Notes: generated by a model not told the origin, from the letters alone. A DNA stretch of 64,000 nucleotides from Lepidostoma basale (GCA_022606425.2 JAHDVF020000587.1:62001-126000); one strand, 5' to 3'; shown: positions 39,536 to 49,665, counted from the first letter of the stretch. Numbers and translations are program-made.

Positions 39536-40017
39536 TTAACTAACTAAATAACCATCACGCCGTCTCCCCGAAGGGGTAGGCAGAAAGAATGAACTGCCAC
39601 ACTTTTCTTTCCTGACATATTTCTCTCGCTTCCTCGACATTCATGCATCGTGTCATGCACGCGCGTCGATTTCTCTGACTCCTCACACGGCCGACATTCA
39701 ATATTTGATTTATTTGATCGTGCCACGTTTTCCTCGGTCTTCCTCTATTTCTGGTTCCATTTACATCATTAACGTATAATTTTTTTACCATTCTTTCTTC
39801 ATTCATTCTTTCCATATGTTCAAACCATCTTAATGATCCTTTCATTATTTTGTTCATGACACCATCATTCGCACCGCATTCACTTCTTATATTTTCATTC
39901 GACTCTATCATACACAGAGTATCCACACATTCGTCTAAGAGATTTCTTTTCTACTGCATTTATTCTACTTTCATCCTTCTTTTGCCAGTTCCATGCTTCG
40001 CTTCCATACATAAGGGG
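39536..40017 (-). pseudogene. RTE1-A LINE 3' part
   Basis: Minus frame 39926-39555 (ESNENIRSECGANDGVMNKI…SAYPFGETA), frameshift, then the SEAWNWQKKDE segment to 40017. Tail GTTATTTAGTTAGTTA. Confidence 0.88.
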
Positions 40018-40254
40018 ATTATTTTTTTATACATTTTGTAAACAACACTTACATTAAAAAATTAAAATTACATAGACATGTTTCGGACAACCAGTCCTTC
40101 TTCAGTGATACATATTATAAATATACATATTTAAAATAATATAAAATTGTTTACATGATCTGACAAAGTATAATATATAAAAAAGAAAGAGACAAAAAAT
40201 AATCTACAACACAAAGTATGGCAAATAGAGAAAAAAAAAATATATATAACTTTT
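40018..40254 (-). mobile_element. HH8 hammerhead repeat
   Basis: A+T-rich flanks around the HH8 core (40068-40112). Only one copy in the window, so the limits are uncertain. Confidence 0.55.
40068..40112 (-). ncRNA. Hammerhead-like ribozyme core (HH8), intact
   Basis: Minus strand: CTGAAGA (40099-40105), extra A, stem II GGAC/GTCC with loop TGGTT, GAAA (40081-40084), palindromic ACATGT, GTC with cleavage at 40075/40074. All invariant core bases are present. Stem I pairing is weak in the sequence I can see. Confidence 0.7.
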
Positions 40255-40438
40255 AAAGGGGCATTTTAAAGGTTGGTCATGTCAGAAGCCGGAAGAATCG
40301 ACGTGCGTGTATGTATCGCTCTATGAATGTGGAGGAATCTAGAGAGGTATGTCAGGATAGAGAAGTGTGGCGGTCCATTCTCTCTGCTTACCCCTGCGTG
40401 GAAACGGCGTGATGGTTTGTTGTTGTTGTTCAAATTAT
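40255..40438 (+). pseudogene. RTE1-C LINE 3' end with (GTT)n tail
   Basis: LKVGHVRSRKNRRACMYRSM-like codons, AYPCVETA, then TGGTTTGTTGTTGTTGTTC. Confidence 0.85.
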
Positions 40439-40439
40439 T

Positions 40440-40695
40440 GCAAACTTCCATATCTATCTCTTAAATAATGTGTTGTTCTTCTTATTGTTTCTAATTATTT
40501 ATTTGGTCTTTATTTTTTAATTATCTCGTGTTTTTTGTGTTTTTGTTTATTTTTAAATTTCTTTATTGTATTTACTGTTTAAAATATACGAGTAATAGTT
40601 TTTTTTTTACCTACCTGTATAGTCAAAAGCGCTTTGGTTATATACTGTAATGTTTATGATTTAAAAATAAATTGAATTGAATTGAATTGAATATC
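40440..40695 (+). mobile_element. LINE 3' UTR with (TTGAA)n tail
   Basis: T-rich 3' UTR ending ATAAATTGAATTGAATTGAA (40670-40692). The pentamer tail implies a further non-LTR family; no coding part here. Confidence 0.6.
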
Positions 40696-41032
40696 TCTTT
40701 CAAAAGGACGCATCCCACGTTCGTTTCCTCGTTAAAAAGTGTTGAGGCATGTTTGCAGTTTGCATTTTACATGACATGTCTACGTTTGCATAATCATTGG
40801 ATGTATTATTATGTCGGTATTGGCGTAACCAGACGAGCCCGGCCCCATACTCGCATGTACATGCTCGAGACACACAATTACCGCTATCTTGACAACGATA
40901 ATTTACCCCGTATTGCATATGAATAATTTATCGAGATGATTAACTTTATTGACCGCAGTGCGTCGTACATACCGGGTACATTAATAGACAGGGCTGCCAA
41001 CTAACATACTTAATATATTAATATAAATTGGC
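40696..41032. other. Unique intronic DNA
   Basis: No gene or repeat recognised. Confidence 0.45.
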
Positions 41033-41163
41033 AAAGACCCTTATGTATGGAAGTGAAGAATGCAACTGGCAAAAGAAGAATGAAAGTAGAATAAATGCAG
41101 TAGAAAAGAAATCTCTAAGACGACTGTGAGATCAATCTGTATATGATAAAGTGTCAAATGTTC
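41033..41163 (+). pseudogene. RTE1 internal fragment
   Basis: TLMYGSEECNWQKKNESRIN, AVEKKSLRRL, a stop, then YDKVSNV. Confidence 0.8.
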
Positions 41164-41377
41164 AATTTATTTGAACTATCTCGTGGACCCCCAAGTTGTT
41201 TTGCAACTGTCATGGACCCCCTGCAAGTTGTCTTGGACCCCTGGGGGTCTATATAGACCACTTTGGGAATCACAATAAACCACCCCCAACTCAAAACTAA
41301 CATGCAAAAACTTCTTTTCAAATTTAATCTGTGTCCCAGGAGACCTCGACGCCATAAAAACAGATCCACAGATTTAT
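41164..41377. repeat. Short internal direct repeats
   Basis: TGGACCCCCAAGTTGTTTTG, TGGACCCCCTGCAAGTTGTC and TTGGACCCCTGGGGGTC repeat a GGACCCC motif; origin unknown. Confidence 0.45.
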
Positions 41378-42034
41378 TTAACCGTTAGAGTGCTAAGCAG
41401 CGATTTTGCTTGCGGCGATTTGTATCGAAAAGTGCGACGCAGCGCAAAACTGACGCGAGTTTCAGTGCGTTTTTGGCGTTCCGCGGGAGTGGACGTACGC
41501 TGACCTCACACATAATTTATAACGACGGTGCATTTTTATGCTTTTAAAAATAACTTTTTTGCGTTTTTACAATTATTGACAAAAAATAGCCATGTCACGT
41601 GATAATATTTCAGACGTAAATTCGATGTGTAGTGATTTTGCGGATAGTGAAACAGAAATTAGTAGTGATGACAGCAGTGTCATATTACATCGAAGAAAAA
41701 TATTGAGAATTGAAAGTGAGTCTTCCTCTTCATCACCATCTTCAGAAACAGAAGAAATACAATCTTTTGACAATTTATTTTTATTTTTTATAATTTTTGT
41801 TTTCAAAACCAAATAAAAATATAATAGTAATGATATTTTTTGTTTATTTCTTCATATTCATATTAATTAACCTTTTTTCTGTATAACCCAAAAAGATTTA
41901 TTAAAATTGATTAATATTTGTCTAAATGAGAGTGTTTTATTTGACACCATAATTTTTTCCTTTAGAGTAATCAAAATATGCATAGCATTTTCCAATAGAT
42001 TTTTACAAAAATTGCTTAGCACTCAAACGGTTAA
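41378..42034 (+). mobile_element. piggyBac-like element, internally deleted
   Basis: TTAA at 41378-41381 and 42031-42034 flank ends CCGTTAGAGTGCTAAGC and, inverted, CCGTTTGAGTGCTAAGC. TTAA target and C-starting ends are typical of piggyBac. The 649-bp body keeps only a short N-terminal ORF. Confidence 0.85.
41592..41816 (+). CDS. piggyBac-like transposase N-terminal remnant
   Basis: 74 codons beginning MSRDNISDVNSMCSDFADSE and rich in acidic and serine residues (ESESSSSSPSSETEE). This resembles the disordered acidic start of piggyBac transposases. It then runs into a short hydrophobic, low-complexity end (LFLFFIIFVFKTK). The catalytic DDD domain and the C-terminal zinc-binding region are absent. 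A preceding T-rich leader and a following AATAAA-like AAATAAAAAT could still give a transcript. Non-catalytic. Confidence 0.6.
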   Translation: MSRDNISDVNSMCSDFADSETEISSDDSSVILHRRKILRIESESSSSSPSSETEEIQSFDNLFLFFIIFVFKTK

Positions 42035-42157
42035 ATAGGAAGAAGAAAAATAAGAAGATTTTTGTAATTTTATGTCTCTGCCTTAGTTAACTAACACATG
42101 TTATATACAATATGTTTCTAGGTTCTTACACTTATTTTATAATAATTTTGGTAAGTT

Positions 42158-42320
42158 TATATCGGTCTCCCGATGATGAAGGTGTAAAGGTCCATTTACA
42201 CTGGACAGTCATTATCGTGACGGCCGACATGTCACGAAAAAAATATCCTTGAATCTCACCGATTCGTTATTTCAAATGCCATAATAAAATCGCCGTATAA
42301 TGAAATGCCAAAGAAAGCAC
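42158..42320 (+). repeat. HH4 scrap plus dispersed repeat
   Basis: CCCGATGATGAAGGTGTAAA at 42168 is the left half of HH4. 42190-42310 matches 4507-4612 (TTTACACTGGACAGT). Confidence 0.6.
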
Positions 42321-42514
42321 CCACCTACATAAAATTGACACTTAATAAAAATGATCAATATTTTTCAGGTTGTGTTTTCTACAGTATATTATTATTTAAT
42401 ACCGTTTTTACTACCATTGCCATGGAGAAGGCGATTATCTCGGAATTTAAATAAATTCGAAAGTTTGCGGTTTTTGGCCAGAAACTTCTCTGTCAATGTA
42501 CGAAGTCCAAAAAT
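42321..42514. other. Unique intronic DNA
   Basis: Nothing recognised. Confidence 0.4.
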
Positions 42515-42785
42515 ATGATCCATACATCCTCTGCTATTCATAAAGGCTATTGCACATCCCAAACTTTGTCACTCGTCAATTTTCTTACTCTTTCTATTAA
42601 AATTCTGCCATAGACTTTACCAACGACATTCAAAAGACTAATAGCTCTGTGGTTTCCACATTCCATACGCGATCCTTTTCCTTTGTACAGGGGCATAATA
42701 ACTGCTCTCCTCCAGTCTAGCGGTGTATATCTCTACTTCAAGCACTGGTTAAATAACTTACATAACCATGCAGAAACCACTTCCA
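42515..42785 (-). pseudogene. RTE1 LINE RT-palm fragment
   Basis: Minus strand: WLCKLFNQCLK, DWRRAVIMPLYKGKGSRMEC, GNHRAISLLNVVGKVYGRIL, IERVRKL. This is the fingers/palm start of RTE1 RT, ending at AFMNSRGCM-like codons. It covers a part seen otherwise only in the full-length copy. Confidence 0.85.
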
Positions 42786-43104
42786 AGTTTTTTTCTTAAG
42801 TTTATCTTTTTTTTTATTAATTAACTTCTAAACAAATGTGTTAGTGAGCAGCCCTGATATGTGGTACTTACGTGTACCACTTAACCGGGTACTTACTAAA
42901 GTACACGGCGCAGGAACATTGTATGATATGTTTTAAGTTATGCGAGATGCGAGCAAGTCAGCAAATGTATGACAGAGACGTGCACGATCGTAATGGACCG
43001 CTCGCCGATAGCATCGTGAAACTTTGATTCAGAACAGATAGCTTTTATTTTATTACATTCATACGAAGTAAGCTACAAATGTTTACGGCCACTATTTTAA
43101 GGGT
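42786..43104. other. Unique intronic DNA
   Basis: No gene or repeat recognised. Confidence 0.4.
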
Positions 43105-43487
43105 TTCGTAATGTCCCCGTGGTTATTTAATCTATATATAGACAAGTGTATGAAAGAGTTGGATGTAGGTGCCAAAATGAGCGGAGTGTCAGTAAGCTGT
43201 CTCTTGTATGCAGATGACGCTGTCCTACTTGCAGACAACGAGTATGAACTACAAGTCCCGTTGAATAGTATGTATGAGGTATGCATGCGAAATGATTAAT
43301 AACGGAGCTAGTAAAAGAGAAAGGCCGAGGAAAACTTGGCGCGATCAAATCAATCAAATATTGAATGTCGAATGTCGAGAAATCGACGTGCGTGAATGAC
43401 ATGTATATCAGAACAGAAAAGTGTGGTTGTTCTTTCTTTCTGCCTACCCCTTCGGCGAGACGGCTTGGTGGTTAGTTAGTTAGTTCA
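43105..43487 (+). pseudogene. RTE1 LINE with internal deletion
   Basis: VMSPWLFNLYIDKCMKELDV and LLYADDAVLLADNEYELQ (YADD intact), then a jump near 43298 to NGASKRERPRKTWRDQINQI and the GETA end with GTTAGTTAGTT tail. The jump differs from that in the copy at 8589. Confidence 0.88.
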
Positions 43488-43488
43488 A

Positions 43489-43860
43489 CACGTTTCATGC
43501 GTTTCTGGTAGCATACTATATACTTACTTACTTCCTATGGCCATACAACTCTTGAAGAGTTTTAGCCTCCTTGATGATTTTTCACCAAGCTCCCCGATCC
43601 TGCCCCTTTTGCTCCCAGCAGTCCGATTCGCCCAATCTAGCCAGATCAGCCAGAACATTGTCCATTAGGCGCTGTCTAGGCCTTCCTAGAGGTCTTACTC
43701 CAGTCGGTCTAGACGCGTACAGGATCTTGATCGCTCTGGTCTCTTTGGCTCGGCATACGTGCCCAATCCATGCTAATAGCATACTATATAATATAGAATT
43801 TTACCTGTTCTCAATAGATGCTTTAAACTTTAATTTTGTAATGTCTATTGATAAGATAAT
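43489..43860 (+). mobile_element. CR1/Jockey-like 3' UTR interrupted by a LINE
   Basis: TTTCATGCGTTTCTGGTA, insertion at 43523-43776, then TTACCTGTTCTCAATAGATG and TGTAATGTCTATTGATAAGA. Matches 6290-6390. Confidence 0.8.
43523..43776 (-). mobile_element. RTE-like LINE end with (AAGT)n tail and 14-bp duplication
   Basis: Flanked by TAGCATACTATATA at 43509-43522 and 43777-43790. Minus frame: MLLAWIGHVCRAKETRAIKI, RPLGRPRQRLMDNV, GQDRGAWWKIIKEAK, tail AAGTAAGTAAG. This is a fourth RTE-like family with its own tail unit. Confidence 0.9.
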
Positions 43861-44070
43861 CATATGATGTTACGGAAATTCCTGATGGAAATTAATTTTA
43901 AATAATAATGAAATAAAACGATGGTTTTTAACTACTTCCACTTTTTTCTTTATTTCGACAGCGACCGGTTTCGCCGGGCTGTCGATGCCAGCGAGCCTGG
44001 TGAAACCGGTCGCTGTGAATTAAAGACGAAAGTGGAAGTACATAGTTAAAAACCATCGTTTTATTTAAAT
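43861..44070. mobile_element. HH1 hammerhead-like snapback pair
   Basis: Flank ATGATGTTACGGAAATTCCT, minus arm 43916-43977, plus arm 43978-44066. Plus core 43979-44015: CTGTCGA, T, GCCAG/CTGG, TGAAACCGGTC. Arms are perfectly complementary for long stretches. Confidence 0.8.
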
Positions 44071-44287
44071 TTGTTTGTCAACATTCACTTTTGTCTTTAT
44101 GATTCTGTACAAAAATAATTATGTAAAATTAACCGAATTTAAATATTGGTTATTCCATATACGAGTATATATTTAAATTCAGTAAATTTTACATTATTAT
44201 TTTAGGATATTTTTTGTGTAGTTAGTGACCATGTTTACCACCCATGTTCTTTATGTATATAAAGGACTCAATTTGCAATAGTATCAA
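44071..44287. other. Intronic DNA
   Basis: Palindromic A+T-rich piece (TTTACATTATT…AATAATTATGTAAA) around 44110-44200; no gene. Confidence 0.4.
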
Positions 44288-44385
44288 CAGTCTGTCGATG
44301 CCATCGAGCCTGGCGAAACCGATCGCTGTCGAAATAATGACAAAAGTGGAAGTAGTTAAAAAAACATCGTTTCATTTAATTGATA
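44288..44385 (+). mobile_element. HH1 hammerhead-like repeat, single
   Basis: CTGTCGATGCCATCGAGCC, GGCGAAACCGATCGCTGTCG: stem II and stem III each carry one change. Confidence 0.7.
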
Positions 44386-44643
44386 AAATTAACCGATTTG
44401 ATTTGAATTACTTAAAAATTGTATTAACTTCGCTTAAAATAATCACTCGAATCAGACAGTCACTTTAAGCATAAAACGATTGTAATCAGCACAAGTTGTC
44501 AGCTTACTGGACCGATTGGTTCTGGAGATAATTACTAAAGCGTCATTTGATACAAAAACTTCGTCCATGGGACGTGCAAGGCTCCGTTTCAAGGTCCATC
44601 CAGCGTTTCTTATCCGACGTCTATCTGCGAGCCCCGATCCGGT
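44386..44643. other. Unique intronic DNA
   Basis: Nothing recognised. Confidence 0.4.
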
Positions 44644-45427
44644 TTAACCGTTGCGTTGCCATGTGGTCAATTGAGTTTCCACTGCCAATTTAAAGTTGAT
44701 TTTCTTAAAACCTATGGACCCTAATATTATAAAAAATAATTGTAATCCTCCATTGAAGTGTTCTCAATATTTCGTAATAAAAAAAATAAAAAAAATTACT
44801 CACTTCATCCCAAAATTTTTTTTTTTAAGACTGCCCTCACCTTCATTCGTGTTAAGGTAGAATTTGTTTTGCTAATATTTACAACTTTATCAAAAGTGAC
44901 AAATGCTTACTCGCTGTTTTGAACGTATTATAAATTATATGTTTGGCCTTTTCTCATAGGTACGTAATAATACCGACTGTGGACGGAAACGCAGCACGCA
45001 ACTTAATAATATCATAACTGTGAAAATATTAACACTTTACCAAAAGGGACAAATATTAATACGTACTCGTTGTCTTGAACGTAGTATACATTTTGCCTAG
45101 GTGCCTTTATCATACGTAAAATTATAGCGCCACGGCGCGGCGGGGCGAGACAAGTTCATACTTGGTGTCAGTTGCTCATATGCTGTGTCGCATTCTATAT
45201 CAGAAATCGCATGGTTCCAGAAAAAAATTAATAATGATATGTTTTTCAAATAATCCATGTATGTTATAGATATCGATCTATTCCTAATGAAATTCCCTAC
45301 AAGATGACATAAATTAAATTTTGATTCATCGAGTCATATGCTTGATATTTAGATAAAGTTAGCGGTAAACTGAATTGACCACATGGGAGCGAGCGTTTTG
45401 TTTTGAACACGGTACGTTAAGGGTTAA
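44644..45427. mobile_element. TTAA-flanked piggyBac-like MITE, copy 2
   Basis: TTAA at 44644 and 45424. Same ends and body as 3312-4104 in the same orientation, with small indels. The divergent patch is 45122-45170 (GGCGCGGCGGGGCGAG) against 3800-3850. Confidence 0.88.
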
Positions 45428-45714
45428 AGAATCGAATTATTTGTTAGATGATCATTGATTGCTTGCTCAATGACTCGTGATGGCGAATTTCTCACAGTCA
45501 TCTCGTGCTCTTTCAGATACCGGTGAAATTCGCGTTTATCCCCGCTGGATTGCAAATCTTTATAGTAATCACTTATATTACAATTTGTTACGGAATGTTG
45601 GGTTCTATTCGCCCAAGGTAGCAGATTATATCTTAAACTTAAATGAAAGAAAAACATATTTTTTTACGTGTTACAGCCACGACTATGAATATGTTCAAAT
45701 AGGCATATTATAAT
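45428..45714. other. Intronic DNA with unidentified frame
   Basis: Minus frame 45657-45424 includes SDYYKDLQSSGDKREFHRYL. Not recognised; possibly a transposon scrap. Confidence 0.35.
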
Positions 45715-45725
45715 TAAAGTATCAT

Positions 45726-46050
45726 CTTCTTCTTCTTCTTTTAATAGATCTGACGATCTGTGACAAAGAAATCATATCTCGTCGGATGATGAGATCCAGC
45801 TGTCCCTCCATCTCTTAGGCGGTCTTCCAGGTGGGCGGTGTCCGGAAGGGATTTCATAAGCGGCTGTATATGCGAGTCTGTCACCATCCATTCGGGCTAC
45901 ATGGTCCCTCCAGTATCTTCTTCTGGATCTACTCCACTGAACGATATCCTCTATTTCGCAGGTTTTTCTTATGTCTGCGTTGCGGACACGATCTCGGAGG
46001 GTTTTTCCAATAATTGATCTTAGGACCTTCATCTCCGATGTTCTTAGTAG
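45726..46050 (-). mobile_element. RTE-like LINE (GAA)n-tail copy with 11-bp duplication
   Basis: TAAAGTATCAT flanks it at 45715-45725 and 46051-46061. Minus frame 46032-45772: MKVLRSIIGKTLRDRVRN, DIVQWSRSRRRYWRDHVARM, RPPKRWRDSWISSSDEI, stop and GAA tail. Very close to 19602. Confidence 0.92.
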
Positions 46051-46129
46051 TAAAGTATCATAGTTGTAAAGTAAAGTATCATATTAATGTTAAAAACATA
46101 TTTTTTTAAATTACTTTACTACAATAAAT

Positions 46130-46235
46130 AATAATTAAATAAAAAGTTACTACTTCCACTTTTGTCTTTATTTCGACAGCGACCGGTTTCGCCAGGTTTG
46201 CTGGCATCGCCAGACTGGTGACACTATTTCAAACC
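46130..46235 (-). mobile_element. HH1 hammerhead-like repeat, single
   Basis: Minus core: CTGGCGA, T, GCCAG/CTGGC stem II, GAAACCGGTC. Only A6 (here G) departs from the hammerhead core, the best HH1 core in the window. Confidence 0.72.
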
Positions 46236-46369
46236 GAGACTATTGCACACATGATTCTATACAAAAATAATCTTCAAATATTTATGTAAAAGTTACTGTA
46301 AATAAATTATAAATAATACATAAATATTATAAATAATATATGTATAAATAATAAACTATAAATATCATT

Positions 46370-46620
46370 ATAAAGTGGATCGGTCACACTCTGAGACGGA
46401 ACCCAGCCTGCATCGCTCAGGGCGCACTAGACAAAGGGCATAGGGTAGAACTGGGGCAGACCTAGAGCCACCTGGAGAAGAGCCCTGCAGGACGAGGTCA
46501 AGGCAGCAGGCCTCACTTGGGATAATGTTAGGCATCAGGCATGCGATAGAGTCGGGTTGAGAAGGTTCCTTGAGGCCCTATGCACCACGGAGGTGTGACA
46601 GGACAAAAATAAGAAGAATA
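46370..46620 (+). pseudogene. RTE-like LINE C-terminal fragment
   Basis: KWIGHTLRRNPACIAQGALD, then GRPRATWRRALQDEVK-like codons, and a GAAGAATAATAG tail. One-base indels break the frame. Confidence 0.7.
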
Positions 46621-47159
46621 ATAGATGGGGAAAACCGAATAAAGCGATGCCAACCTTATGGACCAGGAACTATAACATATATTTAAATTCAATAATAATA
46701 AAAACAAAAGATAGCAAAATCGGTATAGGCAAAGAAAAAATACTACCAAAACCAAACAACCCTCATTTATTTCATCGTTATAGAGAGATTACCGTTACAG
46801 GTAGAATAAAGAGATAATCCAAGAAATGTATAAAAAATTACACTCTTTTAATTCTTAAAAAACATCTTCTGTTTTTCTGAGTTCTGTTTTTGAAAATTGG
46901 GTTTGGTTCATGTAGTGCTCCCGTAAACTTTGAGATATTTCGTGTATAAGTGAAATATTTTGGTAAATTTGATTGTTGTCGCACTCTATGTAATAGTTGA
47001 TTGTGACACGTAATACGTTTGTACTGTTTTGATGTTAAAATTATATAAGTTTTTTCGTTGATATAAAGAATTTTGACAGGTGTTAAAATAAATTTTTCAT
47101 CTGTTCCAATGACAATTTGAATAATTTCTTCAATAATATTTAAAGTTCTTGCTGGTGTC
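46621..47159. other. Intronic DNA, possible HH2-related body
   Basis: 47100-47159 matches the HH2 downstream flank at 15690-15745. A minus frame of about 60 codons (47045-46860) may be an old retroelement piece; I cannot name it. Confidence 0.4.
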
Positions 47160-47527
47160 GGATTGTTTAAAGTGCTTAATTGCAGTTATTTAAAATATCA
47201 GTGAATCCGTGGAATATAAATAAATTAACACAAAAGTCCGGATCGTCCAGATTACAACATTTGCGCCATCTAAAAGAACGTCATTTGTTATATTATTTTT
47301 ATTTTGTTATTTTATTTTTTTAAATTTGTTTTACATTTATTTTGTGGACGTTGGACAATCGAAGCGCGGGAGATGGCCTATTGGTGGCGATGAGGTTCGC
47401 AACCCATCACACCGCGTCTCTCGCGGGGGCGAAAAGAGGAGGATGGAGTGCTGCGTCGGTTAAAGTGTGGCAGTCCATCCTTTCTGCCCACTCCTTCGGG
47501 GAGACGGCGTAGTGGTTAGTTAGTTAA
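47160..47527 (+). mobile_element. RTE1-derived SINE-like element, near-complete
   Basis: Same order as 35573-35928: head with GAATCCGTGGAATATAAAT and GCGCCATCTAAAAGAACG, CGCGGGAGATGGCC, GGCGATGAGGTTCGCAACCC, junction CGTCGGTTAAAGTGTGGCAG, RTE1 end, GTTAGTTAGTTA tail. About 365 bp; no clear target duplication. Confidence 0.88.
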
Positions 47528-47866
47528 TAAACATCAGTTATAAGTCCACGGTACTCTCCATAAAAGTTTTATTTTCCACCATTGCAACACTGACGTTTTA
47601 AGGTTGTGACGGAACGAAGAGTTTATCAAATAAAACTAAAATTCGCTAGGTAGGTAGGTACCTACCTATACGACTGTCAACTCTTCCCCGGTCCATGTAA
47701 TCTGGCATTCGTTTCGTTGCTCCTGTTGTCTCCATTAAGCTCCGCGGCACGATCTCCCGCCCGCGGCCGTCCTCCCGGTGGGCGGCCATTTTGTCGAATG
47801 CATAATCCCGCGCAAAAAAAAAAAGACGCGCGGAATGGCGGCACTCGCAAAAACAGAGCGCGTTAA
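47528..47866. other. Unique G+C-rich island
   Basis: 47735-47850 includes CCGCGGCCGTCCTCCCGGTG and GGCGGCCATTTTG. No gene; a candidate regulatory element. Confidence 0.4.
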
Positions 47867-48058
47867 ACCCCGCATTCAACTAAAACCTGGAAAATTCTGC
47901 TCGACGGGGCTTCGCATTCATTTTTTTTCCTTTTCTGCACGCTTCCTTCCACTGCAGTTCCATTTTTTCAATTTATTTTTTAATATACTATATACGCGGT
48001 CATGCATGTGTAGTATGTTATTAGACTTTTCGTATCCAAATGATGCAATTTAACATTT
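47867..48058 (+). repeat. Repeat X, joined to RTE1
   Basis: Matches 12328-12522 inverted (CCCCGCATTCAACTAAAACC, GACGGGGCTTCGCATTCA, CCAAATGATGCAATTTAAC). Non-coding. Confidence 0.75.
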
Positions 48059-48060
48059 TT

Positions 48061-48565
48061 AATTTTAAAATGAGGAGAAGGATATTGAAAGAAGGGTTGG
48101 GGCAGGCAAATGAGTAAATGGTGCACTTAAAGTTGTCTTCGCAGACAAAAGCTAAGATGGCAGTGCATAATGGTGTTCTTGTGCCGACCCTTATGTATGG
48201 ATGTGAAGCATTGAACTTGTAAAAGAAGGATGAAAGTAGAATAAATGCAATTGAAACGAAATCTTTAAGACAGATAAATCTGTATATGATAGAGTGCCAA
48301 ATGAATGCGATGAGAATGAAAGTGTTATGAAAAAAATAATGAAAGGGTCGATAAAATGGTTAGGACACATGGAAAGAATGAGTGAAGAGAGAATGGCGAA
48401 GAAGGTATATTTAAACGACGTGAACGGAGCTAGAAATAGACGAAGGCCGAGGAAAACGTGGCACGATCAACTCAATCAAATATTGATGTCGGTCACGTGA
48501 GGAGTCAGAGAAATCGACGTGCGTGCATGACAAGACGTATGAATGTAGAGGGATCGAGAGACCTG
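48061..48565 (+). pseudogene. RTE1-A LINE part, chimeric with repeat X
   Basis: Starts at GEGYWKKGWG-like codons (GAGAAGGATATTGAAAGAAG), passes KAKMAVHNGVLVPTLMYG and ERMSEERMAKKVYLNDVNGA, and stops at MNVEGSRD without a tail, where mariner sequence takes over. Confidence 0.85.
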
Positions 48566-48920
48566 ATTTCAGTTCTTCGATATTGGCGATTTTTTGTTCC
48601 TCAATTGCATTTCTTAAGAGCGAAACAAGTGATAGTCGCACGGTGCCAAGTCGGAAGAATACGGTGGATGCAATAAAATATCCCAGTCAAGGTCCTGGAT
48701 TTTTTTTCCGGATTATATCGGCAACATGCGGCCTGGTGTTGTCATTTTGGAGAATGACATTCCTTCTCTTCACAAGAGCAAGTCTACTCTTCTGTAACAT
48801 CCCATTTAACTTTTCCATAATATGTTCACAATAGAGGGCTGTGGGAAGAGTTTGGCCTTGTTTTAAACACACAATGATGCTTTCTGAGGATGAAGTCCTG
48901 ATTTTGGTGTTGGAATTTCC
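48566..48920 (-). pseudogene. Mariner transposase C-terminal remnant
   Basis: Minus strand: LKQGQTLPTALYCEHI, LALVKRRNVILQNDNTRPHV (second catalytic Asp in the NDN-RPH context), then after frameshifts YSSDLAPCDYHLFRSLRNAI (third). The first catalytic residue and the N-terminus are missing. Confidence 0.85.
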
Positions 48921-48924
48921 TTTT

Positions 48925-49240
48925 AGATCTTTGGTCTGTTCCTGTAGTAGGCTGGCTCTCTTGGGAAGCCTCTCACTCCTGGCTTGAAGCATTAACCAAA
49001 ATTAATCTGATGCATCACAACGTATGGGATTTTTGAGATATCCATTGGGTGCACGTGCGCATTCCAGTGTTTTCTGCGTTGTCTGCCCCATCTTCTATCT
49101 TGGAGACTTCGCGGATAGCCGTGTCCCTCACCCTATCTCGAAGAGTCCTTCCTGCTATTGTCCTCAGCGTTCGCATTTCGTTCTTGCGGTATCCGCTCTA
49201 GTCTCAATGCCATATGTCAATTCGAGGCTGTACTGATATA
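48925..49240 (-). pseudogene. RTE-like LINE part of the (GAA)-tail family
   Basis: Matches 310-660 (GATCTTTGGTCTGTTCCTG, GCACGTGCGCATTCCAGT, TCGAAGAGTCCTTCCTGCTA). Tail missing. Confidence 0.75.
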
Positions 49241-49282
49241 AAGAGCGCGGAGAAATTAATCTGGGTGGCGCAAAACGGAGAA

Positions 49283-49378
49283 GCCTCCACCAAGTCAAAC
49301 CATAAACAATATCAAAGGAACATTACGGCTTGTTATATTGTCAAGATAGAACTGGTTTATCTCACTATTGCTCTGGGG
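49283..49378 (+). repeat. 96-bp direct repeat, left copy
   Basis: GCCTCCACCAAGTCAAACCA to TCTCACTATTGCTCTGGGG; repeated at 49703-49798 with a handful of differences. Confidence 0.8.
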
Positions 49379-49382
49379 CGAC

Positions 49383-49665
49383 GATTTGATTGATTTGATC
49401 GTGCCATGTTTTCCTCGACCTTCGTCTATTTATAGCTCCGTTCGCGTCGTTTACGTATGCTTTCTTCACCATTTTCTTTTCACTCATTCTTTTCACGTGT
49501 CAAAACCATCTTAACGACCCTTTCATTATTTTGTTCACAACACTTTCATTCGCACCGCATTCACTTCTTATACTTGCATTTGACTCTATCATGTACAGAT
49601 TTACCACTAATTCGTCTTAGAGATCTCATTTCTATTGCATTTATTCTACTTTCATCCTTCTTGAC
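49383..49665 (-). pseudogene. RTE1-A LINE internal fragment between direct repeats
   Basis: Minus: MRSLRRISGKSVHDRVKCK, ECGANESVVNKIMKGSLRWF, RKYVNDANGA.NRRRSRKTWH. No tail; 5' limit near 49665. Confidence 0.8.

Noticed and set aside
45424..45657. Host gene exon on the minus strand
   Set aside because: No splice signals in the right places and no recognisable domain.
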